DNA of 64,000 nucleotides from Tenacibaculum caenipelagi (lineage in GTDB: Bacteria; Bacteroidota; Bacteroidia; Flavobacteriales; Flavobacteriaceae): contig NZ_SNYH01000004.1 in the NCBI RefSeq assembly GCF_004363005.1, forward strand, positions 248,001 to 312,000. The letters are read 5' to 3'. Numbering within the stretch: position 1 is the first letter of the stretch; the number at the start of each line of letters is the position of its first letter. The notes below the pieces were generated by a model. It worked only from the letters and a program-made list of their open reading frames with translations. It was not told the DNA's origin and did not search any database. Made by a program: the position numbers and the translations under genes. This document shows, piece after piece, positions 53,332 to 61,552 of the stretch.

Positions 53332-53351
53332 TCTCTTTAATTAAATTGACT

Positions 53352-55052
53352 ATGCCCTTTTTTATAAAAAGAATACTTTTTTTATTGGTTATTTTAGGAA
53401 TAAATCTAAAAATAACGAGCCAAAACATTACCGAAACAGATTCTTTAACACATAAAAGTTTTCAAGAGCTTACAGATTTATTTTACGTAAATAAACCAGA
53501 TAGTTTAAAGGCTGTGATATATGCAAAAGCTGTATTTAAAAAAGCTATTAAAGAAAAAGACACTTTACGAATGTTGACAGGAAAATATTACTTGGCGGAT
53601 ATTTTAAATAATGAAGCGATTTATCTAAACTTTTGTGATTCACTGATAAATCTTACAAAAAACTACCCTACTAAAAATTATCCCTCCATATTACATTATA
53701 AGAAGTCTACTTTTTATATTCATAAAGGAGAAAACAGCAAAGCTTTAAAAGAGATAACACAAGGTAAACAAACTTTAATAAAAAATGACAGTCTAAAACA
53801 TCTATTACTTATTCAATTAGCACTAATTGAAAGTTCTATAGGTGAACTCGAAAAAGCCTTAACTCACTACAAGAAGGCTTATTTTTTTGCAAAACAAAAA
53901 AAGTATTTTAAATTAAAACACGGTAGATTTTCAACACTCCCTTTAAATATTGCTTCTGTATATAATAAGCTTAATAAAGATGACTCAGCTTATTTTTATA
54001 TTAATGAAGGGATAGAATTATATAAAGAAATTAAAGATAGCTTAAGTCTTGGATACTCATTATATATGTTAGGGAGACTTGAAGCTAAAAGAAAAAATTA
54101 TGAAGAATCAATTAAATCATATAAAAAAAGCATACCAACAATTATAAATGACGAAAATTATAAAATATTAATTGGTATTTATATTAAAGTAGCTATTTTA
54201 TATGATTCAATCAACTCCCCACAAGAATCGTTAAAATTTCACTTAAAAGCGGATTCCTTATATAGTTTGAGAAAGTTTCATGCGCCTATGCTGGAAAAAA
54301 CGTACAGTCATTTATATAAACTCAACAAAAAGAGTAATAATCTAAAAAAACAATTATTATACTTAAATAAACTATTAGAAGTAAAAGAATTTAAACTAAA
54401 AGAAAAAAGTAAAATAAGTAAAACACTCTCAGAAAAATACGATATACCTAACTTACTATCAGAAAAGAAAAAAATTATTAAAAAACTTGAGACAGAAGTT
54501 CTGAAATCTAGGAGGAATAGAATTATTTATATTTCTTTATTAGTATTATCATTAGCTTTAATTGGGAATCAAATCAAAAGAAAAAGAACTTTTAAGAAAC
54601 GATTTTTATCCTTAGTAAACCAAAAAGAGCCTACAGTAGAAAGAGAAACACAAACTATAATACAAACTACCAATAAACATGAGCTTTCTGATAAAACTGT
54701 TGACATAATTATGAGAGGTCTTGAAGCTTTTGAGAAAAATACAGATTTTTTAAACTCAAAAATCAATTTACAACTATTAGCAGATAGACTAGAAACTAAT
54801 ACTAGCTACTTATCAAAAGTAATCAATCAATATAAAAAGAATTCTTTTTCTAACTATATCAATCAACTTAGAATTGAATATACTGTAGAGAAACTTAAAA
54901 ATGATACTCTATGGAGAAAATATACTATTAAAGCACTTGCAAATGAAGTAGGTTTTAAAAATTCGGAATCATTTTCTAAAGCTTTTTATAAGTTTACAGG
55001 TATAAAGCCTTCTTATTTCATTAAAGAATTAGATAAAGTTGAAACTGATTAA
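53352..55052 (+). CDS. TPR-repeat membrane protein with AraC-type DNA-binding domain
   Basis: The 566-residue protein has an N-terminal signal/anchor segment (1-22), about 330 residues of helical pairs with TPR-like phrases (YYLADILNNEAIYL, SIKSYKKSIPTI), a membrane segment near 390-410 followed by basic residues, a linker, and a C-terminal AraC helix-turn-helix pair (about 455-560: LQLLADRLETNTSYLSKVIN, then IKALANEVGFKNSESFSKAF). This architecture, with the sensor domain outside and the DNA-binding domain in the cytoplasm, is common in Bacteroidota regulators. It faces the tandem unknown genes at 55077-57113, and they are candidate targets by position only. Confidence 0.9.
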   Translation: MPFFIKRILFLLVILGINLKITSQNITETDSLTHKSFQELTDLFYVNKPDSLKAVIYAKAVFKKAIKEKDTLRMLTGKYYLADILNNEAIYLNFCDSLINLTKNYPTKNYPSILHYKKSTFYIHKGENSKALKEITQGKQTLIKNDSLKHLLLIQLALIESSIGELEKALTHYKKAYFFAKQKKYFKLKHGRFSTLPLNIASVYNKLNKDDSAYFYINEGIELYKEIKDSLSLGYSLYMLGRLEAKRKNYEESIKSYKKSIPTIINDENYKILIGIYIKVAILYDSINSPQESLKFHLKADSLYSLRKFHAPMLEKTYSHLYKLNKKSNNLKKQLLYLNKLLEVKEFKLKEKSKISKTLSEKYDIPNLLSEKKKIIKKLETEVLKSRRNRIIYISLLVLSLALIGNQIKRKRTFKKRFLSLVNQKEPTVERETQTIIQTTNKHELSDKTVDIIMRGLEAFEKNTDFLNSKINLQLLADRLETNTSYLSKVINQYKKNSFSNYINQLRIEYTVEKLKNDTLWRKYTIKALANEVGFKNSESFSKAFYKFTGIKPSYFIKELDKVETD

Positions 55053-55076
55053 AAAGGTTCTTAAATACTATAATAT

Positions 55077-55985
55077 TTACGTAAGTAAATTTTTTACTTC
55101 TTGATATTGCATTCCAAAAACATAATTCTGATTTTTGGGTACTACTAATTGTATGGTAATACTTTGATCTTTTTCCAAGATATAATTGATACTAGAGGCG
55201 TTAATTTTTTGATAAAAAGGAAAAATCACCTGATTTGGTATTGATTTTAACATTGTAATAATGTCTTCGTTATAATGTCCAGAAATATGTATTTCTATAA
55301 TCATATCAGAAACTACTGTTATATACGAGTTGATATATTTTAAAATTCCTGTGTTAGTATTAAATACGTCATCCCAAGATATAATTGAATTATCCCAATT
55401 TTCTGGAGTTTGATATGCATACAGGAAAGCAGTTGATGAAAACCAATTACCAAAAGATATTCTTTGACTCGTAGATTGACTAAAAGCTATCGTTGTTGTA
55501 ATAACAGCATCTATTACTTGTCTATTAAAATTCTCTAAAGAATTATTTACTACTAATTGTGGAAATTGAGGATAAACGGGAATACTTATGGGTTGATTAT
55601 CCGATTCAACTATTAATTTTGATTTTTGCGAGTTTTCTACCGCTTCTATAACTGTTGTAAGCTCAGGAGTATATTTGGGTATGGAATACGGAATTATCCA
55701 ATTCGTCGCATTTTTATAATTATTCAATCCTATTTCTATAGACAAAGGCTTTTCTTTCTGCGCTTCTAGAATTAATCCATAAACCTCACTAAAATAATTT
55801 AACGGTATAGTACTATCAAAAAATTCACTACCTGTAGGAATAGTATCAAGAAGTTTTGCAAAATCAGTTTCGCTATTGGGTAAATTGGGTAAGGTTGCAT
55901 AAAAAGTAAAATTATCTAACAATGCATTAAATAATTTTGCTAACCCATTTAACACTAAATAATCATAACTCTCGGGGGACTTCAT
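55077..55985 (-). CDS. Unknown protein, paralogue of the upstream gene (302 aa)
   Basis: I do not recognise a family. The 302-residue protein has no signal peptide, cysteine or transmembrane segment and is rich in Ile, Asn and Ser. It is homologous to its upstream neighbour (56067-57113): NNYKNATNWI with SNYTNSNNWI, KYTPEL with VYTPSF, FGNWFSS with GGWFFSG, WDDVFNT with WDKLFGP, FPFYQK with WPFYTS, and DQSITIQLVV followed by YVFGM with DKSISVIITS followed by QIFGM. It lacks the neighbour's extended N- and C-termini. It is the second gene of a two-gene operon, after a strong intercistronic hairpin, and is convergent with the AraC-type regulator gene. Structural or toxin-like roles are possible but have no direct support. 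Confidence 0.75.
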   Translation of the reverse strand: MKSPESYDYLVLNGLAKLFNALLDNFTFYATLPNLPNSETDFAKLLDTIPTGSEFFDSTIPLNYFSEVYGLILEAQKEKPLSIEIGLNNYKNATNWIIPYSIPKYTPELTTVIEAVENSQKSKLIVESDNQPISIPVYPQFPQLVVNNSLENFNRQVIDAVITTTIAFSQSTSQRISFGNWFSSTAFLYAYQTPENWDNSIISWDDVFNTNTGILKYINSYITVVSDMIIEIHISGHYNEDIITMLKSIPNQVIFPFYQKINASSINYILEKDQSITIQLVVPKNQNYVFGMQYQEVKNLLT

Positions 55986-56027
55986 TACATATGAATTTAA
56001 GTTAATTATTAATACAGAAAGGTTAAA

Positions 56028-56054
56028 TAGAGCACATGTAGTCCATGTGCTCTA
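56028..56054 (-). terminator. Intercistronic hairpin between the two unknown paralogues
   Basis: TAGAGCACATG (56028-56038) pairs perfectly with CATGTGCTCTA (56044-56054), an 11-bp stem on a 5-base loop. In the minus transcript it is followed only by UUUAACC, so it is a weak terminator at best. It lies 13 bases after the stop of the first gene and 43 bases before the second start. Confidence 0.65.
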
Positions 56055-56066
56055 ATACCAATAAGA

Positions 56067-57113
56067 TTAAATTAATCTTGAAGGTGCTTTTAAAACATGA
56101 TTGTCACTACCTCCTGTTACTGCTCTATCTGTAGGAATTACTCCCATACCAAAAATTTGTAAGTTTCCTGGGGCAGATGTAATTATTACAGAAATTGATT
56201 TATCATCATTAAATCTATAGCTAGAAGTAGCCTTTGATGAAGATCCAGATGTATAGAATGGCCATACATTAGTTTCTGTACTTTTTTGAATTTCTTCAAA
56301 GTCAGATTGACTATAAGTTGCCCATGATCTTACAGTAATTGTATAACCAGACACAAGTAAAACTTGATTCGCTACTCTTTGTAAAGACCCAGATGGCCCA
56401 AATAATTTATCCCAATCTTCATCTGATTGAAATTGATCTGGGTTTTGGTACATGTCTGTAAAATATCCTGAGAAAAACCATCCTCCAGCTCTAACAGGTA
56501 TAAAAGCATATTTATTAAAATGCATATCTACCGTAATTCTGCTTGCTGAAGCTATTTCGTTTAACGATTTTGAAACACTATTTTCTTTTTTTCCCCAGAA
56601 ACCTACTCCTGAAGAACCATTACTTTGTGCCCAAGAATTCTCTATATTATCATTTGATGTCGCTGAATCAAAAGATATTGTCGCTGTAGAACCTTTTTCT
56701 ACCAATTGTTCTAACTCTTTAAAACTAGGGGTATAAACAGGGTTGGTTCCCATGTTACCTCCAATCCAATTGTTTGAATTTGTATAATTACTCATGGCTA
56801 TTTTATACAAGAAGGTATTAGTATCTTCTGTTTTACTTAGCATGGTAGCGTAATTACCACTTAAGGTATTCAAAGGGTTTCCTTCATATAATACGCCTAC
56901 TGATTTTGGGGGAACACCATCAAAATAGTTATATAACTCTGGAGCTGAACTTTGTACAGGTAATACACCTTGTATCATTTGAAAACTTTTATTACTTAAA
57001 TTTAATGATTGACAAAGTGTGTTGTACATCCCATTAGTTGGAGATACCATATTTGCTTCTCCAGCCTTTTTAGTTAGTCTACCGTTTGATGGCTTTGCTA
57101 TATTTGTTGCCAT
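56067..57113 (-). CDS. Unknown protein, paralogue of the downstream gene (348 aa)
   Basis: I do not recognise a family. The 348-residue protein has a polar N-terminus (1-28), no signal peptide or membrane segment, one cysteine, and a composition rich in Ser, Asn, Gly and Thr. It is clearly homologous to the downstream 302-residue protein over about residues 29-325 and adds a C-terminal tail (326-348) and an insertion around residues 155-185. Aromatic motifs GGWFFSGYF (210-218), WDKLFGP (234-240) and VWPFYTSG (283-290) are probably structural. It is first in the pair and has a 5' UTR hairpin but no TAnnTTTG box. A high-abundance structural or secreted-by-lysis protein is one idea; nothing in the sequence decides. 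Confidence 0.75.
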   Translation of the reverse strand: MATNIAKPSNGRLTKKAGEANMVSPTNGMYNTLCQSLNLSNKSFQMIQGVLPVQSSAPELYNYFDGVPPKSVGVLYEGNPLNTLSGNYATMLSKTEDTNTFLYKIAMSNYTNSNNWIGGNMGTNPVYTPSFKELEQLVEKGSTATISFDSATSNDNIENSWAQSNGSSGVGFWGKKENSVSKSLNEIASASRITVDMHFNKYAFIPVRAGGWFFSGYFTDMYQNPDQFQSDEDWDKLFGPSGSLQRVANQVLLVSGYTITVRSWATYSQSDFEEIQKSTETNVWPFYTSGSSSKATSSYRFNDDKSISVIITSAPGNLQIFGMGVIPTDRAVTGGSDNHVLKAPSRLI

Positions 57114-57433
57114 AATGATTTAGTTTTAAGTTTAGTTTTACCTACTCTATTTAGGCTTTTCGGTATACGCCTAAAAACTAAAATTATTCAACAGGTGATC
57201 AAGCTATTAAATTAAAGAATGAAATATGAAATTGCGCGCTAATCATAAAACAATCAATATATTATAAAATAAATTTTAGTTTTACTTTCACTAAGTTATA
57301 TAAATAACAGGCTTGTATCTTTATAAAAACCTTAAACGTAGATTATTAATATATTAAGGATGACTACTAAGGTATAAAAGTTAACAAAAAAGAAACATAA
57401 AGTATTAAAATATAGTGTTTTACGTATTTTAAA
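57114..57433. other. Upstream region of the unknown tandem genes
   Basis: This 320-base AT-rich gap holds no protein-like reading frame. No TAnnTTTG box is present on the minus strand, unlike most promoters in this window. A hairpin, TTTAGGC/GCCTAAA (57160-57166 and 57179-57185, loop 12 bases), would lie in the 5' UTR about 47 bases before the ATG. I infer control by an alternative sigma factor or an activator. Confidence 0.5.
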
Positions 57434-58693
57434 TTAAGTTTTTTGCTTTTTCTTTTTTGCTGCAGGAAATAATACATTGTTTAAAATCAAACGGTATCCT
57501 GGTGAGGTTGGATGTAAATCTAATTCAGTTTTAGGATCCCCTACTCTATGCTGATAGTCTTCAGGATCATGACCTCCATAAAAAGTAAACATTCCTTTTC
57601 CTTTGGTTCCATGAATGTATCGAGCTTCTTTATTTGTTTTGTTTTCTCCTAGGATTACAATCGTAGATTTTATCGTATTTGAATCAAATGAAGTAGTTTG
57701 TCCCATAAAACCTTTAACTAGCATTGTATGGTTTTGAGTTAACATAGTTGGTACTTGATCCCATTTTGCGGAAAATTCTTTTAATGTAAAATAATCGACC
57801 TCTTTTTTTATTCTTCTTTTACGGGTCATATCTATCGTAGAAAACTCATAAGTCGTTGGATTTCGAATCAATTCAAAATTCTTAAAAGCAAAGGTTTTAT
57901 TAAAATTTATCTTAGACTGATAATTGGGTTCAGAAGCATCACCATCAAACATACCTTCACAAATATCTACTCCATCAGCAGCTAAAGCAATATCAAAACT
58001 ATCAGTTGCAGAGCACATAGCAAACATAAATCCACCACCTATCACATAATCTCGAATTTTTTTAGCGACATCTCCTTTTTCTTCTGAAACCTTGCTGTAT
58101 CCTAATTTAGCGGCTAATGCCTCAGCATCTTTCTTTTGTTGAATATACCAAGGTGCTGTTCTAAAAGCACCATAAAAGCGTCCGTATTGTCCTGTGAAAT
58201 CCTCATGGTGTAAGTGTAACCATTCATATAAAAGTAACTTCTCATTTAAGACCTCTTTATCATACACCACATCAAATGGTATTTCAGCATAGGTTAACAC
58301 CATGGTCACAGCATCATCCCAAGGCATTTTGTCTTTAGGAGAATATACTGCTATTTTCGGTGCTTTCTCTAAGGTAACAGCTTCCTGATTTTTAGAAGGT
58401 GAAGAGATTTCTTCTAAAATTAATTGTGATCTTGCATCAGAAATGATTTGATAGGATACTCCACGAATTTTACATTCTTTTTCTACCATCTCATTATTTT
58501 CTATTAAAAAAGCTCCTCCATCATAATTTAATAACCATTTGGCTTTTAATCCATTTTGTAAAGCATAGTATATAATACCATAAGCTTTTAAATGGTTTTT
58601 TTGATTATCGTGGCTCATCGGTACATAAATAAAGGATGCCCAAAGTGAGTTTGAAAACAAGAAAAATGTTAATATGTATAGAAATTGCTTCAT
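57434..58693 (-). CDS. Secreted protein commonly labelled asparagine synthetase B-like
   Basis: A signal peptide (1-20, ending NSLWAS) shows export. The 419-residue protein belongs to a Bacteroidota family that is often annotated as asparagine synthetase B, but neither the N-terminal Cys glutaminase motif nor the ATP pyrophosphatase motif of that enzyme is visible. A possible nucleophile elbow is GGGFMFAMCSATDSFD, which resembles class I amidotransferase-like folds. HHEDFTGQYGRFYGAFRTA and TFYGGHDPEDYQHRVGDP are conserved-looking segments. I start at the ATG at 58693, which gives a proper signal peptide. Function unknown. dnaB lies upstream by 72 bases. Confidence 0.8.
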   Translation of the reverse strand: MKQFLYILTFFLFSNSLWASFIYVPMSHDNQKNHLKAYGIIYYALQNGLKAKWLLNYDGGAFLIENNEMVEKECKIRGVSYQIISDARSQLILEEISSPSKNQEAVTLEKAPKIAVYSPKDKMPWDDAVTMVLTYAEIPFDVVYDKEVLNEKLLLYEWLHLHHEDFTGQYGRFYGAFRTAPWYIQQKKDAEALAAKLGYSKVSEEKGDVAKKIRDYVIGGGFMFAMCSATDSFDIALAADGVDICEGMFDGDASEPNYQSKINFNKTFAFKNFELIRNPTTYEFSTIDMTRKRRIKKEVDYFTLKEFSAKWDQVPTMLTQNHTMLVKGFMGQTTSFDSNTIKSTIVILGENKTNKEARYIHGTKGKGMFTFYGGHDPEDYQHRVGDPKTELDLHPTSPGYRLILNNVLFPAAKKKKQKT

Positions 58694-58765
58694 TTTAAAA
58701 ACTAAAATACACAATTACTAGTTAGCAATTGTGTATTCTATCATATTTTAAGTTTTATTTAAAGA

Positions 58766-60280
58766 TTAAAACGGAACATCATCATCACTTGGACCAAAAG
58801 CATCTTCTGGTGAAGCAAAATTACTAGATGATACTTCATCGTTAAATCCTGAATTCATACTTGATTGGAATTCACTGCTAAAACCTTCTTCTAAATCTGA
58901 GAACTTTGCTAAGTGTCCTGTAAACTTCAAACGAATATTGTCTAATCCACCATTACGGTGTTTTGCAACAATAAACTCTCCCTGTCCTTCACATGGTGAA
59001 TGATCATCATCATCCCATTCTGTCATACCGTAATACTCTGGTCTAAATATAAAAGATACAATATCTGCATCTTGCTCAATCGCTCCAGATTCACGAAGGT
59101 CAGATAATAGCGGACGTTTACTTCCTCCACGAGTCTCTACCGAACGTGACAATTGTGATAAAGCTATTACAGGAATATTTAATTCTTTACCTAGAGCTTT
59201 TAAGTTACGTGAAATAGTAGAAATTTCTTGTTCACGGTTACCTCCTGCTCCTCCAGCTGTCATTAACTGTAAATAGTCAATAATTAATATTTTTACTCCA
59301 TGCTGTGATACCAAACGACGTGCTTTTGCACGTAAATCGAAAATAGATAAGGCAGGTGTATCATCAATAAAAATAGGAGCATCTGAAAGTTTTTTAACTT
59401 TTACATTTAATTGTTCCCATTCGTGAGGCTCTAAGTTTCCTTTACGAAGTTTTTCTGATGTCAATCCTGTCTCAGAAGAAATCATACGGGTTATTAACTG
59501 TACAGATGACATCTCTAATGAAAATACAGCTACAGCATGATTAAAATCGATTGCCATGTTTTTTGCCATCGATATTACGAAGGCAGTTTTACCCATACCA
59601 GGACGCGCTGCAATGATAATTAAATCGGAAGGTTGCCATCCTGAAGTTAAAGCATCTAGTTTTGTAAACCCAGTTGCTAAACCACTCATTCCTTCCTTTG
59701 TAGAAATTTCTTGGATTTTATTAATCGATTGTTGAACAAGTGAATCTGCTCTTTCTGCTCCTTTCTTTAGGTTACCTTGAGTAACTTCAAATAATTTTCC
59801 TTCAGCGTCATCTAACAAATCAAAAACATCTACAGTTTCATCATAGGCATTTTCGATAATTTCAGAGGAAATTGTAATTAACTTACGTTGAATGAATTTT
59901 TCTAATATAATTCTAGAATGAAATTCAATATGGGCAGAAGAGGCTACTTTTTGGGTTAAACCTATTAAATAAAAATCTCCACCAGCTATATCTAATTTTC
60001 CATTCTTTTTTAATTGATTAGAAACAGATAATAAATCAATTGGCTCAGAATTTTGAAAAAGCATATAAATTGCATCGTAAATTTCTTGATGCCTCTTATC
60101 ATAAAAAGCTTCTGGGTGCAAAATATCTATTACCTCGTCAATCCCCTTCTTATCAATCATCATGGCACCTAAAACAGCTTCTTCTAACTCTAAAGCCTGC
60201 GGCGGCAATTTTCCTTTTTCTAAGCTAATAATTCTAGCTTTATCTATTTTTGTTCCTTTGAGAGGCTGAGTTCTTTCCAT
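58766..60280 (-). CDS. dnaB: Replicative DNA helicase DnaB
   Basis: DnaB is the hexameric helicase that unwinds DNA at the replication fork. The N-terminal domain (about 27-130, with PPQALELEEAVLGAMM) precedes the RecA-like domain with Walker A ARPGMGKT (225-232), the Walker B segment ILIIDYLQLM and the H4 motif VIALSQLSRSVE. The 504 residues are contiguous: no intein is present at the P-loop. The acidic, Ser-rich C-terminal tail is longer than in E. coli. A perfect -7 box lies 6 bases upstream of the ATG, which predicts a leaderless or near-leaderless mRNA. Confidence 0.97.
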   Translation of the reverse strand: MERTQPLKGTKIDKARIISLEKGKLPPQALELEEAVLGAMMIDKKGIDEVIDILHPEAFYDKRHQEIYDAIYMLFQNSEPIDLLSVSNQLKKNGKLDIAGGDFYLIGLTQKVASSAHIEFHSRIILEKFIQRKLITISSEIIENAYDETVDVFDLLDDAEGKLFEVTQGNLKKGAERADSLVQQSINKIQEISTKEGMSGLATGFTKLDALTSGWQPSDLIIIAARPGMGKTAFVISMAKNMAIDFNHAVAVFSLEMSSVQLITRMISSETGLTSEKLRKGNLEPHEWEQLNVKVKKLSDAPIFIDDTPALSIFDLRAKARRLVSQHGVKILIIDYLQLMTAGGAGGNREQEISTISRNLKALGKELNIPVIALSQLSRSVETRGGSKRPLLSDLRESGAIEQDADIVSFIFRPEYYGMTEWDDDDHSPCEGQGEFIVAKHRNGGLDNIRLKFTGHLAKFSDLEEGFSSEFQSSMNSGFNDEVSSSNFASPEDAFGPSDDDVPF

Positions 60281-60285
60281 AATCG

Positions 60286-60293
60286 CAAATGTA
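60286..60293 (-). promoter_or_regulatory. -7 box of dnaB
   Basis: The minus strand reads TACATTTG, a perfect TAnnTTTG, ending only 5 bases before the ATG at 60280. Confidence 0.6.
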
Positions 60294-60395
60294 ATTTTTT
60301 AAGATGATATTTATAGCGGATCACCTCAAATTTCTTTATGCACAAATTTTGTAAACAAAGTTGTTCTTAACTTGTTGATAACGTTATAACTTTCT

Positions 60396-60403
60396 TATTT
60401 TTG
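60396..60403 (+). promoter_or_regulatory. -7 box of the DUF3810 gene
   Basis: TATTTTTG matches TAnnTTTG and ends 5 bases before the ATG at 60409, again predicting an almost leaderless mRNA. Confidence 0.55.
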
Positions 60404-60408
60404 AAGGC

Positions 60409-61482
60409 ATGCAGCATCAAAAAAAATATTTATTCATTGCTTTAATGTTACCTTTTCAGGTCATTTTAGTAAAATTATTAGGTCAAAATCCGCAATGGAT
60501 TGAGCACTATTATAGTAATGGTATTTATTTATATATATCAAGATTTTTTCGATTTGTTTTAGGATGGATTCCTTTCTCTTTTGGGGATTCATTAGGTTTC
60601 TTTTTTCTATTTATATTTATGAAATCTTTACTTCAATTAACGAAAAGCAGATTTAAAAACTTCCTTCCTAAGTTAGTAAAATTTATGGCAATTTTGTCAA
60701 TTATTTATTTTTGTTTTTATGCTTTTTGGGGATTGAATTATTTTAGAGAACCTTTAGCTAAAAATCTAGAACTTGAGCAAGCAACATACACAACAGAAGA
60801 ATTGGTTTCTACTACGAAACTAATTATTAATGAATTAAATAATATTCATCTAGAAATTACAAAAAATGATTCAGTACAAATAGTTATTCCCTACTCACAA
60901 AAAGAAATATATAAACTTGCCCCTAATGGATTTAAAAAGTTATCAGAAATTTATCCTCAGTTAAATTATCAAACAACCTCTATTAAAAGTTCATTGGTTA
61001 GTTTATTTCAATCTTATAATGGAACATCTGGTTATCTTAATCCTATAACAGGAGAAGCTCAAGTAAATAGTAGGATTCCTAAAACAAGTTTTCCTTCAAC
61101 CACATGCCATGAAATGGCACATCAAATAGGTTGGGCAGCTGAAAATGATGCTAATTTTGTTGGTTTTTTGGCCTCTATAGCCAATGATGATTTGTATTTT
61201 AAGTATTCTGGATACCGAATGGCATATAATTACTGTATAGGTCAAGTTTATAAAAGAGATAAAGAACTTGGAAAACAACTAAAAAAAACTGTGCATAAAG
61301 GAATTTACAAGGATTATAAAGCTAGTTACCTACATTGGAAACAATTTAAAAACCCAATTGAGCCCTATTTAAAAAAAGGATATAATTCGTATTTAAAGGC
61401 TAATAATCAATCTAACGGAATTCAATCTTATAGTTATGTTGTCGATTTATTGATAGCTTATTTTAAGAAGAAAAGCTCTTAA
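60409..61482 (+). CDS. DUF3810 membrane protein with HExxH motif
   Basis: The 357-residue protein has three N-terminal membrane segments (about 8-25, 45-70 and 85-110) and a soluble C-terminal part. Its HEMAH (HExxH) within TTCHEMAHQIGWAAENDANF is the classical zinc-metallopeptidase helix, and a possible third ligand lies in the downstream AENDAN segment. FGDSLGFFFLF and GLNYFREPLAKNLEL match the DUF3810 family, whose substrates are not known. It probably cleaves envelope proteins or peptidoglycan precursors, but that is inferred. It is divergent from dnaB. Confidence 0.88.
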   Translation: MQHQKKYLFIALMLPFQVILVKLLGQNPQWIEHYYSNGIYLYISRFFRFVLGWIPFSFGDSLGFFFLFIFMKSLLQLTKSRFKNFLPKLVKFMAILSIIYFCFYAFWGLNYFREPLAKNLELEQATYTTEELVSTTKLIINELNNIHLEITKNDSVQIVIPYSQKEIYKLAPNGFKKLSEIYPQLNYQTTSIKSSLVSLFQSYNGTSGYLNPITGEAQVNSRIPKTSFPSTTCHEMAHQIGWAAENDANFVGFLASIANDDLYFKYSGYRMAYNYCIGQVYKRDKELGKQLKKTVHKGIYKDYKASYLHWKQFKNPIEPYLKKGYNSYLKANNQSNGIQSYSYVVDLLIAYFKKKSS

Positions 61483-61525
61483 AAATTTCATCGTCTTCCA
61501 ATTGATAAAATACAATTGAAATGGC

Positions 61526-61533
61526 TATTTTTG
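61526..61533 (+). promoter_or_regulatory. -7 box of pepT
   Basis: TATTTTTG matches TAnnTTTG and lies 19 bases before the pepT ATG at 61553. Confidence 0.55.
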
Positions 61534-61552
61534 AGGCTTTAAAAATACTACG

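Larger units (their letters stand above)
53034..53351. other. Intergenic region between the transketolase and AraC-type genes
   Basis: This 318-base gap contains divergent -7 boxes (53055-53062 and 53324-53331) and an 11-bp inverted repeat: AAAAGGGTTCA (53107-53117) and TGAACCCTTTT (53172-53182), separated by 54 bases. No reading frame with protein-like composition is seen. The inverted repeat could be a regulatory site, an sRNA stem or an element remnant. Confidence 0.6.

Noticed and set aside
55077-57113. Prophage or contractile-tail genes
   Set aside because: Only two genes are involved, with no capsid, tail, integrase or lysis genes nearby, and motifs match nothing I know of that type.
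58766-60280. Intein insertion in dnaB
   Set aside because: The P-loop and helicase motifs are contiguous and the length is normal for DnaB without an intein.
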